Below the pieces are notes generated by a model. That model worked only from the letters and a program-made list of their open reading frames with translations. It searched no databases and was not told the origin of the DNA. This document shows, piece by piece, positions 42,959 to 51,679 of a DNA stretch of 64,000 nucleotides. Location of the stretch: positions 470,001 to 534,000 of the forward strand of contig JAMSLZ010000015.1 in the NCBI GenBank assembly GCA_026027325.1, read 5' to 3'. The stretch is from Actinomucor elegans. Taxonomy: Eukaryota > Mucoromycota > Mucoromycetes > Mucorales > Mucoraceae. How positions within the stretch are numbered: position 1 is the stretch's first letter; every line of letters starts with the position of its first letter. The position numbers and the translations under genes are program-made.

Positions 42959-44223
42959 CACCCGAACCATTTTTCAGGGTCAAGCTAGAAATCGAAACTT
43001 CTAGAAATCTCAGGATAAAAAGGCCCCAATGGATTACTAATTAATATTTGTGATTAATAATCACTATGTTGCGTCTCAAATTTAAAAAAAGTATAAAAAG
43101 AAGCGTTTTTTGCTGAGAGATAAGCTCACCAATTTTCAATTTTTTCACTTTTCAACTATGACACGCTGCATTCCCAAGATACTCAAAACAACATCAAAAA
43201 CTTGTTGGAATCTGGCTATTCTTACTCCCAAATCATGAAGCGTATCCCTGGAGTCAAAAAACTACGATCAATAGTTATAAACGCAAGTGGTTTCCAGAAA
43301 TGAAGCCATTGCCATCTGGTCGCCATGCCATTGTAAATGCTACAAGTCGCAATTACATTCGCAGGAAGCTTATACTTGGAACTTTTAAAACTGCCAAGGA
43401 TGTAGAAAGGCACCTTGATGATCTAGGAATGAAAATAAGCTACTCTGGATGCTTGAAGTTGCTCAGATCGATGGATTTTCAAGCCGAGATAAAAAAAAAA
43501 AAACCTTTCCTTAGCAAAAAGCACATGGTTCAAAGGTTAAACTGGGCCAAAGCCCATAGAAGTTGGACTAGCGATGACTGGAGGCGAATGATTTTCTCCG
43601 ACGAGACCAAGATCAATGTTTGGGGCTCCGACGGCTGCAAGTATTTCTGGAGAAGACCTGATGATAAGCTCTAGTTCCATCATTTGGATCTTACTGTTAA
43701 GCATGGTGGTGGAAGCTTAATGATGTGGGGTTGCATCACTTACGATGGTCCTGGATATGCCTGCCAAATATTTGATGGTACTATGAAGAAGGAGGACTAC
43801 ATCCATATCCTAGAGACAACTTTAAAGGACACCATGGAGTGGTATGGATATGACCCCAAAGAAGTCTACTTCCAACAAGACAAGGACCCAAAGCATACTG
43901 CCAAGGCTACAAAGCAATGGTTCAAGGACAATGGTTTTAACATTGATTGGACATATAGTTGGCCACCCCAAAGCCCTGATTTAAATCCAATCGAGCATGT
44001 TTGGCATCACCTAAAGCTCAAACTTAGCGCTTATCCGGATAGGGCCAAAGGAGTCCATGATTTGTGGGAAAGAGTTGAAAAAGAATGGGATACTTTACAA
44101 AAGAGGATTGCCAAAAGTATATTGATAGTATGCCAAAAAGAATCGAAGCAGTTATTAAAGCAAAAGGTGGATATACGAAGTACTAGCTATGATTAGCATC
44201 GACCCTGAAAAATGGTTCGGGTG
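42959..44223 (+). mobile_element. Inner Tc1/mariner element, 1265 bp
   Basis: Perfect 23-bp terminal inverted repeats beginning CACCCGAACCATTTTTC, flanked by TA on both sides (42,957-42,958 and 44,224-44,225). The size and single transposase gene are standard for Tc1. It is inserted near the middle of the outer 374-bp element. Confidence 0.93.
43158..44196 (+). pseudogene. Tc1 transposase, about 340 aa, lightly damaged
   Basis: ATG at 43,158. Two single-base deletions early (about 43,172 and 43,262) shift the N-terminal helix-turn-helix region, which reads NLLESGYSYSQIMKRIPGV. From 43,300 the frame is open: KTAKDVERHLDDLGMKISYS, KKHMVQRLNWAKAHRSW, then the catalytic D in MIFSDETKINVWGSDG, a TAG at 43,674, HGGGSLMMWGCI, the second D in YFQQDKDPKHTAK, and the third residue in WPPQSPDLNPIEHVW. 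There are 37 residues between the last D and E (DD37E spacing by my count), against 34 in classic Tc1. It ends at 44,196. Few lesions suggest fairly recent loss. Confidence 0.9.
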
Positions 44224-44439
44224 TATACTATTTTTTTAATCTCAATTTAAATAAACCTCCGCTAATATAGGGATATCATATTCCGGCATATAATTGATAT
44301 TGGCTTCAGCTTTCTAACAAGTTAGTTTTACATTGATCAGATTAATAGTTCTTGTTTTATTCCAGATTATATAAAATTTTGGAAAACACCCGAACCATTT
44401 TTCCACCCACTGTATTTCAAAATTAAATTTCGAATGATC

Positions 44440-44814
44440 TTTTTCTAATCAGCTAAGAGCTCGTCCTTTTATACTTTTCAGCTTGCTGCGGTTGACTAAT
44501 GATATTATGGGTATACGTAAGCTAGTAGCTTGTTGACTGCGCAGCTCATAGTGACTTGCTGATATTCCAAGATGATGATGATGGCCGACATACTGCGGTA
44601 CCATATCGGACTGTAAATAAAGGTAAGCATTTATATCTCGGCATAACACTCGATTAGGAATTTGTCTTTTACTGCTATTTCTTGTTTTATAATAAAGCGT
44701 AATAATTACACAGTTGTTCATATTCTGGATTCGGGTAATAATGAGTTACATCTTCAAGCTATTCATAAAGGTGGGCATATGGCTACCAAAGCCTATACAA
44801 CCTCTTCTTTACTG
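44440..44814 (+). other. Unassigned stretch with exon-like pieces
   Basis: The segments ending GRHTAVPYRTVNK (to about 44,621, followed by GTAAGC) and VHILDSGNNELHLQAIHK plus GGHMATKAYTTS (from about 44,717, preceded by ACACAG) join in frame across a putative 95-bp intron. They could be a captured host gene fragment or part of an unknown element. I do not recognise the protein. Confidence 0.35.
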
Positions 44815-44838
44815 ATATAATCATGAGCGTTTACAACA
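44815..44838 (+). repeat. LTR-F terminal stub
   Basis: The last 24 bases match the 3' end of LTR-F (ATCATGAGCGTTTACAACA) and abut LINE ORF1 sequence directly. The rest of this LTR was deleted. Confidence 0.8.
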
Positions 44839-44972
44839 AAGCCATTAAGGAAGCTCGCTCTCGTCTTGCCGAAAAGGATCCCAAGAAGGCTGCTTTTGCA
44901 TTCCGTAGTTCTGGTGCTTTGCCATCTGGTGAAGACGTTACAGGTGATAGCGATACTGAAATGTCACAATAA
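44839..44972 (+). pseudogene. LINE ORF1 C-terminal fragment
   Basis: The frame reads IKEARSRLAEKDPKKAAFAF and ends in an acidic tail, GDSDTEMSQ, with a TAA stop. The stop overlaps the ORF2 start as TAATG, which fixes both reading frames. Confidence 0.8.
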
Positions 44973-45638
44973 TGACATCTTCAGTCCCTCCTTTCACTCC
45001 TTCTGATACCCCCGTCCGCTCCTTTTCTCTTGCATTGTGGAATGCCAATGGCCTTCGGGTCACTACCATCCATGATGTACTTTCTCATGCTCTCTCTTGT
45101 GATATCCTCCTGATTACTGAAACTTGGCTTACCTCTGGGTTGATCCCTACCGATTGGTCTCAATATCATCTGTACGGTCAAATTGTCACTAATGCCAATG
45201 GACGTGGCTCAGGTGGTGTCACTGCTCTCATTTCTCCTCACTGTCCTTTTACTGTCTCTCAACTTCCGTCTTACAATGCATATACTCTGTCGATCAAGGT
45301 TGACAAAGTCAATGTGCATTGTGTCTACTTTCCACCCAGTCTCTCTCGTGACCTGGTGCTCTCTTCTCTCAACTCACTGCTTCTGCACTCTGATAGTATT
45401 ATCTGCGGTGATTTCAATGCACGCCTTGGTGATGTTACTGGTGATTCTGCAACAAATCCTCGTGGTCTAGCTCTACTTCCTTGGATTGAAGAACGCAATC
45501 TGTCAGTGTTGAATGCTTCCTTGGCGTATGGTATTGATACATACTGTACCTTTAGAAATGGTGCTGTGGCGAGCAGTATCATTGATTTGTTCTTGACCAA
45601 CATTGGAGGTTCTGGTATGGTATCTCCTTCTCTTTCTG
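44972..45638 (+). pseudogene. LINE ORF2 apurinic endonuclease domain, truncated
   Basis: ATG at 44,972 inside TAATG. About 222 residues of an exonuclease-endonuclease-phosphatase fold: LALWNANGLR (N of the active site), ILLITETWL (E), GVTALISP, VHCVYFPPS, SIICGDFNARLGDVTGD (D and N), and SIIDLFLTN (start of the final SDH-type motif). This nicks target DNA for target-primed reverse transcription. The frame then runs into an LTR-D fragment at 45,639, so the reverse transcriptase is missing from this copy. The open frame to 45,664 uses LTR bases for its last residues. Confidence 0.9.
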
Positions 45639-45776
45639 TACCACTGCCCGCCTTCTGTTATTAATAGGCTGGGTGGTGGTTACATATACTAAATATAACT
45701 AGTCACGATTACACAAGTTAACTATTCAGGCCACTTCTATTACTATTCTATGTAAAGTAGTTTTATGTCCACTACA
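45639..45776 (-). mobile_element. LTR-D, truncated copy
   Basis: It matches the right 138 bp of the LTR at 46,079-46,294 (from TACCACTGCCCGCC to TCCACTACA) with few differences, but lacks the first about 80 bp. Left of it is a + strand LINE endonuclease, right of it a minus-strand LINE tail, so it marks a rearrangement point. Confidence 0.88.
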
Positions 45777-46078
45777 ACCAGGATCTGGATCTGGAGCGAT
45801 AGCAGCAAGAGGATGACACAGCGTGTCAATCACATAGAGAACCTCAAGGAGTGCAGACCAGAAAGGCGGTGGACCATTGGACGCTTTCAAGGGCAACAAG
45901 TTCAGGGCATGATCAATGCGATTGACATCTGGCGGAGCAGCAGGTAATTGGCACAGAAGGCGAGGATCAATGCCACGGCAATTGAACACAAAGTGATCTC
46001 GAGAGAGCCGGCAACCAGTGAAACAAGGACACAATTCATCACGGTTAGCGAAACGGCCTAACCGCCATCGAACAAGAC

Positions 46079-46294
46079 TGAGATGTTTCCTGAGATGTTC
46101 GTAATTAGTTAGGTACGTGTTTAATTAACGAGACAGAAAACAAGAGAGAGATTTATTCTACCACTGCCCGCCTTCTGTTATTAATAGGCTGGGTGGTGGT
46201 TACATATAGTAAATATAACTAGTCACGATTACACAAGTTAACTATTCAGGCCACTTCTATTACTATTCTATGTAAAGTAGTTATGTCCACTACA
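46079..46294 (-). mobile_element. Solo LTR, family D, 216 bp, TSD AAGAC
   Basis: It runs from TGAGATGTTTCC to TCCACTACA as written on the + strand, with AAGAC duplicated exactly at 46,074-46,078 and 46,295-46,299. Removal restores the LINE sequence seen at 37,975-38,000. Confidence 0.96.
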
Positions 46295-46523
46295 AAGACG
46301 ACTGCGAGCAGCGCGAGTCATAGGCAGGTACAGTATTGGATCAGGCTTTGAAGTAGAGGGCCGACAAGCACGCAAAAGAACCGATTTACCAGTGTGAGCA
46401 GCAGCAGCCATTTGCTTGTCAAAGAGATCTTGCCAGTAGCCAGAGAACCAGGACTTGAGACGAGAGGCTGTAGATACAGGATTGGGCAATGCCATATACA
46501 TAGGATTGAGGTATAGAAGCTTG

Positions 46524-46887
46524 TGTTATATCGAATATAATAAAGACTGTAAAAATAACCAGACTGATAAAACGAATTGATTTATTAAAGCATTAAAATG
46601 ATGAGCTATTTATACAAAATTGAAGTTCGGATTTAACTTGATATTATAGACGATTGAGTTAGTCAAAGACTGCGCTCATGGAGTTAACAAGGATTTATAG
46701 TAATCCATTCTAGTACGACTTTATATTCGGTGATAGATAGTTTATGAAGGTTAGTTGCACTAAGCATTGATTTCCATATATATCTCTTAACCGACGTTAC
46801 AAAGCTGTCAAAGCACAAGCTGAGTATAAGCATTGTCGAACATTGACCTGATTGGTGACGGACACTGAACAAGTCATGTTTACAACA
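46524..46887 (-). mobile_element. Solo LTR, family B, 364 bp, TSD GCTTG
   Basis: It runs from TGTTATATCGAATAT to CATGTTTACAACA as written, with GCTTG exactly duplicated at 46,519-46,523 and 46,888-46,892. Removal restores the LINE sequence seen at 37,756-37,780. Confidence 0.96.
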
Positions 46888-46968
46888 GCTTGTTCAATCG
46901 AGTGTAGCCAAGACCAGAAGGAGAATTGTCTCGAGAAGAGTTCAGCAATGATATCAAGCAATCATCAG

Positions 46969-47474
46969 TGTTGTAAAGGTGGTAGATAAAGATTTTGGAA
47001 GATAGAAATACTTTTAAAACTGTGGATAGTTTTTTATTAGAGATCAAGAATTGATTAACTGGTCAAAAGGTGATAAAACGCATCTCTTATATACTTTTTC
47101 TTGGTCGGTACTTGATTCTAAATTCATATTACGATTTGCCAGGAACAAGGTTGGACTGCGTATAAAGAAGACCAGGGATAATAACCAAATGAGCGGACCA
47201 AGATTAGCGGCGAGGAGTGTCGGGATCAATATATCCAAAGGTAATAGTATTGAATGTAATATTTGGTGTGAGAGATAGTATTTATCAATTAGCGTCTACT
47301 TGCTCAGAGTGATATATAAATAAAGATATTTTAACATAATCAAATACAGTCATTTACATTCTGGTTCTTGGTAATAATGCTTTATACACTTCTGCAGCTA
47401 TATATAAGGATATCTATACGATTTTCTATCTGTACAGTATTCTCTTATTAATATAATTATGAGCGTTTACAACA
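46969..47474 (+). mobile_element. LTR-F, 506 bp, no target duplication
   Basis: It runs from TGTTGTAAAGGTGG to GCGTTTACAACA. The flanks ATCAG and GCACC differ, and LINE sequence on the two sides is not contiguous (the RT core is missing), so a deletion accompanied or followed insertion. Confidence 0.92.
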
Positions 47475-48088
47475 GCACCATTGGTAACAAACCTGGAATA
47501 GCAAAGAGAGAACAGGAGCAAGTAAATCACCAGCAGCCTTGAGCATTTCAGCTTTTAGATGATCAGGACCAGGAGCTTTGCGATTCGGCAACTGTTTGAT
47601 ATGCTCAACCAAGGTTTCCACCGAGAAAATCCAAGACACTTCTTCATCAGACACCAGGAAAGGCACTTCTAAACCAAAGTCAGGAGCAGCCAGGGGACGA
47701 GAAGCAGTTGATAAAAGAGAACCATCATACACTGTAGCCAGGTGTGTAGCCATAGAATTGACTGAGATGCTTGAGGGCCATCAGGATGAGCATACGTAGC
47801 AGAGGTTTCTTTCCGGCGTTTCAGCCTAGACATGGTCGCAGTGGCCTTGGCAAAGTCCTTTTGGAGTGACATGCAAAAGTTCTTCCAGGAGAGTCTTTTT
47901 GCAGCAGCAACAGCACCGACGAAACGACTTGTGAGCTTGTAGATGAAGATGCCAGTAATAAGCCTTGTCAACACCAAATGAACGACGCCAACGGCAATAA
48001 AGACGATCACGTTCTCGAGCAGCAGCTTCCAGATCAGCTGTCCAGTACTTCTTCCAATGACCAGGACGAGGGAGCCTTAGACCCAATG

Positions 48089-48552
48089 TGTTGAATCCGA
48101 AGTAGCTAAAGACCAAAGATTCACGTAATAATAATAAGACTTGTATATGTAATCAGATTACTGATTGGTAATAAGATAGTTATTGATTCTTTATTTCGAT
48201 CATAAAATGAAGGTGTATTTATATTAGTTAAAGGTCTTATGTTTAACCGATTGACAGGTACTGCTGAGAATGAATGAATGAAACAATAATTCATGTTTAG
48301 CCGATTACTTGCAAGTTACGGTAGAATTAGTTTATACAAGTAAACGTACTGTTCTTGTATTGGTTCTTGTATTATTACTGATGAGTAATGTTAATGACAA
48401 GTGATGATGAATCGATCTAGAAGCTTAATTGATTATGCGTGATTGCTTGATTGGTGAAACCTGTTTGTCGGGTCAATCAGTTACGCAGTTAGATAGCTTT
48501 AATTGAGACATGTCGTATGTATAGCCTGTGAATATAAGCGTGTATACGACAT
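48089..48552 (+). mobile_element. LTR-C, about 464 bp, right end lost
   Basis: It begins TGTTGAATCCGAAG inside LINE ORF2 and matches 3957-4000 plus 4270-4700 until about 48,552. There the sequence switches abruptly to a transposase fragment. This copy lacks the AT-rich insert of the 4-kb copy. Confidence 0.85.
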
Positions 48553-48555
48553 AAA

Positions 48556-48731
48556 TGATGTTGTGCGCCCTCACCATTTCGATCTTCAAGTTCAGCAGGA
48601 AGGCGGTAGTGTCATGTTTTGGAGCTGCATAACAGCGAAAGGCCCTGGTTATGGTACTACAATCATTGAAGGCACGATAAACTCATCTTTATACGTTGAA
48701 ATACTTCAGTCATCACTTAAAGATACCTTAG
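48556..48731 (+). pseudogene. Tc1 transposase fragment (middle part)
   Basis: The frame reads VRPHHFDLQVQQEGGSVMFW and SCITAKGPGYGTTIIEGTIN, then LQSSLKDTL, which aligns in order with HHLDLTVKHGGGSLMMWGCI and LETTLKDTM of the 43.2-kb transposase. It is cut on both sides by LTR-C and LTR-A and lacks all three catalytic residues. Confidence 0.85.
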
Positions 48732-49039
48732 TGTTATAGAATAGAGATTATTGTAATGAATAATAACTTATTCATTATCAATCTCATCTCTACGGAAGTA
48801 CTCAAGTTGATATGTTTAAGATTCATGTCTCAGATGGATATATATCTAGAACATAGACCTATAACATAACATCTTCTTAAATCCTCTTCACCACACTTAG
48901 ATAGACGATTAGTATAAATAGGTTTAGTTTAGACATAGTTATAGGATCTTCATCTTTATATTTATCTTTGATAATAAAGCACAATCTCAAAAAGTACTTC
49001 TTTTGATCTTCTTTATTATTTTATTGTGCAAACTCAACA
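48732..49039 (+). mobile_element. Solo LTR-A, 308 bp
   Basis: It runs from TGTTATAGAATAGAG to GCAAACTCAACA, the same family as the gypsy-1 LTRs in the opposite orientation but more diverged. The flanks (CTTAG and GATTC) do not match. Confidence 0.9.
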
Positions 49040-49450
49040 GATTCTAAGGTTGGAGTTTTCAAAGACAACTCCCTTTTTACCAATGGCGTTGTTATCATTG
49101 TGAGGGTAGATAATATAAACTTCTAGGTAACAAGTAGTACCATCGCTGAGGGGTGAACAGGCATGAGAGCTAGGATGCTGCACTTTAACTGCTATCATCA
49201 CCTGTTGGTCGGTGCATTTACCCTTCAATGTTGAAATGTCAAAAGTCATGCATCTTTGTTACGGGGAGTGCGATAAATTCTCGTTTGTAGAATGAGATTG
49301 TACTTCTCGTTGTCAGACAATCTTGAAATTCAGATTGGAGTAGTGAAATTTTAGCTGAAGGGGTGGCCGATTTTGCTGCTTGAGCGTATGATTTAGGCTT
49401 TATTTTTTTTTTGCGGAAGAAAGCATGAATATTTAAAACATGCACACTAG
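49040..49450 (-). pseudogene. Gag/ORF1-like fragment
   Basis: The minus strand reads KPKSYAQAAKSATPSAK then YKREFIALPVTKMHDF, and after a frameshift STLKGKCTDQQVMIAVKVQH. The SYAQAAK-type start is common in ORF1/gag-like proteins of fungal retroelements. The frame is truncated by LTR-A at 49,039. The assignment is tentative. Confidence 0.45.
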
Positions 49451-49552
49451 AGCAAATATCATTTCAATTATTCAAATTCCGCATACAACCAACAAAGAAA
49501 TGCAGGGCTTGTCAGACCTATTTTATTCTTAGTCTCTACAAATACATTTGGC

Positions 49553-51490
49553 ATGTTATCTCGATCCATTACCAAGCATATTCAACATTACCCTGCTCTC
49601 ACGCTCGTAAATAACTGCATTATTATGATTTAACCAGTTTGGTACCATTCTAACCGCGTTCTAGTATCGAAATTCTTCAACAATTGCTTTAAAAAATTCG
49701 CTCGACAGGATTGATCGCTTTAATACCGACATTAATGCTTTTGTTTCAGTCAATAGCAAGACTGCTTTAGAAAGTAAAGCCAAAGCTTCGGATGACAGAC
49801 GTGCACAAGGTAAAATCTCTAATTTATATAACCTTTTAATGACATGTTTGACTGTATAGGTGCACTTTTGAGTTCTGTGGACGGAACTACCATTGCTGTC
49901 AAAGACAACTTTTGCACCAATTTTTTGCCTACCACCTGTGCTTCCAATATGCTTAAAGGTATAAAAAAATAATCACTATAGAAGTCAATGAGTATTGACA
50001 TTACCAGAATAGATTTCATTTCACCTTATGATGCGACGGTGGTTGAGCTATTGAACAAGGCAGGAGCTTTGATCATTGGTAAGACCAACATGGATGAATT
50101 TGGGATGGGGTAAAGTACATACATCAGTATTTGGTCTTACAAAATACTAATAAAAAAAGATAGATCCGCCAATGTCCATAGTGTCTTTGGACCCGTTGTA
50201 AACCCAATCAGTTACAAGAACGGCACTGAAGAGAGGTCAGCTGGTGGTAGCTCTGGTGGTAGTGCTGCTAGTGTAGCCATGGGCATGTGTACAGCGTTAG
50301 TACATTGAATGCCGCTATGGAGACGACATCATAATAATAATATTTTATTAGTGCGATAGGATCGGATACAGGTGGATCTGTACGAATGCCGGCTTCTTAT
50401 TGTGGATTAGTCGGATTTAAACCAAGCTATGGTCGTTGTTCACGACATGGCTTAATAGCTTATGCTAATTCATTAGATACTGTTGGTATATTATCAAAAG
50501 ATATTGAACAATGTGCCAATGTATATGGTAAGCGTAAAGATTCACAATGTACAACCGCTTACGCTTTACTAGATATCATCTCAAGTTATGATATTCAGGA
50601 TCCAACGTCTATTCCTATTGATTTACGAGATAAATTAGATAAAAATGATACTGAATTAGCAGCTCGATATCCTTCATCAGATTTAAAAGGATTGACAGTA
50701 GGTATACCACAGGAATTCTATGTGGATTCACTTTCGAAACAGGTGATTGATGTGTGGCGTCAAGGCATTCAGCGCTTACAACACTTGGGTGCCACTATTG
50801 TATCCGTATCTATACCTCATGTCTCTTTGGCATTACCAGCTTATTATATTATTGCTCTAGCCGAAGCAAGTTCAAATCTATCGAGATATGATGGCATACG
50901 TTATGGCAAGTAGTTCTAGACCTCCCTCTTTCTACCCAATGATTATTAATATTAATGGTTATTAGGCTATCGGAGCCCTGATGATGTAAATCAGTTATTA
51001 TATCAAGACACGCGTTCAGCTGGCTTTGGTGATGAAGTCAAGAAACGTATCTTGCTTGGTACGCATGTATTAACAGCAGGGTAATATTTTTGATGTACGC
51101 ATTGTTTGCATATATACTGACAATTTACTCAGAACCTATGAAACTCTATTCTTGCCAGCTCAAAAAGCGCGTAGACTTTTGCAGGAAGAGTTTAATCAAG
51201 TTTTTAAACTGCCTAATCTATTATATAATCAAGTTCATAATGATGGACAGGTGGATATATTACTGGTTCCTAGTGCAACATCACCTGCACCGACTCTAGC
51301 ACAATCTAATAATAATGGCAGTATTGAAGAATATATTGATGATGTGATGACCTTGCCAGCCAATTTAGCGGGAATACCAGCGATTACTGTACCTTTTAAT
51401 ACAACCAATCCTATCGGATTACAATTATTAGGTCAATATGGCTATGACAAGTTTGTTCTACGTATTGCGCAAGAGCTTATGAAGAAATAA
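49553..51490 (+). CDS. HER2: Mitochondrial glutamyl-tRNA(Gln) amidotransferase subunit A
   Basis: This is the amidase subunit of the GatFAB/GatCAB complex. It releases ammonia from glutamine to convert Glu-tRNA(Gln) to Gln-tRNA(Gln) in mitochondria. Eight exons: 49,553-49,606; 49,665-49,809; 49,860-49,958; 50,013-50,109; 50,164-50,295; 50,352-50,905; 50,966-51,080; 51,133-51,490. They total 1554 nt, 517 aa, in frame throughout. The amidase-signature triad is visible: Lys81 ([10 protein letters not shown]), cis-Ser at 161/162 ([10 protein letters not shown]) and nucleophile Ser185 ([13 protein letters not shown]), with normal spacing. [16 protein letters not shown] is also typical. The first 18 residues ([18 protein letters not shown]) are basic and hydroxylated, like a mitochondrial presequence. 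Exon 1 is the least certain part, chosen because the frame upstream of 49,665 has a stop and a GTAAAT...CTAG intron fits. Intron 6 (50,906-50,965) uses a GC donor. The gene starts about 100 bp after the last retroelement fragment. Confidence 0.93.
50906..50965 (+). other. GC-AG intron in the GatA gene
   Basis: The donor is GCAAGT (after TATG) and the acceptor TTATTAG. Only the GC donor keeps the frame (YG then YRSPDD). The GT four bases further (AAGTAG) would lead to a stop after splicing. GCAAGT is the usual consensus for GC donors. Confidence 0.85.
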
Positions 51491-51679
51491 AAATGGTCCA
51501 CGCTTTTCGTTGCCTGAACCGAGAATAATAAAAATTAAGCTTTTTTTTGAGCCACACTTTTTTCTTTTTCTTCTTTTTTTTGTTGTAGACTCCCTTTTTC
51601 TTTTTCTTTTATTTGAACCAAGAAATAAATAAATAAGTAAAAAAAGAAAACCAACTCTTTTTGTTTTTGTAAAGGAGTT
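51491..51679 (+). promoter_or_regulatory. Pyrimidine-rich promoter region
   Basis: A 189-bp spacer between the GatA stop and the RhoGAP start. It is dominated by CT tracts (TTCTTTTTCTTC and similar), a common core-promoter feature in fungi. No TATA box stands out. It must also contain the 3' end of the GatA transcript. Confidence 0.45.

Larger units (their letters stand above)
42772..44412. mobile_element. Outer Tc1-type inverted-repeat element carrying a nested Tc1
   Basis: About 41-bp terminal inverted repeats (left CAGTGGGTGGAAAAATGG..., right its reverse complement), with TA on each side (42,770-42,771 and 44,413-44,414). Without the nested element it is about 374 bp and has no coding capacity, so it is a MITE-sized non-autonomous element. 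Its terminal repeat contains GAAAAATGGTTCGGG, which is the reverse complement of part of the inner element's terminus. Confidence 0.88.
38641..45638 (+). mobile_element. One LINE copy split by nested insertions
   Basis: The pieces in order are a 5' leader (38,641-38,834), ORF1 start (38,835-39,558), Harbinger-like element (39,559-42,279), ORF1 continuation (42,283-42,328), solo LTR-E (42,329-42,630), ORF1 continuation (42,636 to about 42,700), a Tc1 nest (42,772-44,412), unassigned sequence, an LTR-F stub (44,815-44,838), ORF1 end (44,839-44,972), and ORF2 endonuclease (44,972-45,638), which is then cut by LTR-D. The pieces keep one orientation and order, so a single LINE is the simplest reading, although 42,700-44,814 contains sequence that I cannot place in a LINE. 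Confidence 0.75.
45777..48088 (-). pseudogene. LINE ORF2 (RT and C-terminus), deleted and broken by LTRs
   Basis: Read on the minus strand from 48,088: RPGHWKKYWTADLEAAARER, then a lysine/serine-rich linker, TYAHPDG, and the start of the reverse transcriptase with WIFSVETLVEHIKQLPNRKA and PGPDHLKAEMLKAAGDLLAP (about 47,600-47,520). It breaks at LTR-F (47,474). After LTR-F it resumes much further downstream (DDCLISLLNSSRD, LNKLLYLNPMYMALPNP), so the catalytic RT core is gone. It is interrupted again by LTR-B and LTR-D, and the CPCFTGCRLSRDHFVFNC region ends at 45,777. Sequence joins cleanly across LTR-B and LTR-D when one target duplication is removed. Confidence 0.88.

Noticed and set aside
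48503..48739. Independent small gene beginning MRHVVCIACEYK
   Set aside because: The first 16 codons are LTR-C sequence. Only the part from 48,556 is transposase-derived, so this is a chance fusion at a rearrangement point.
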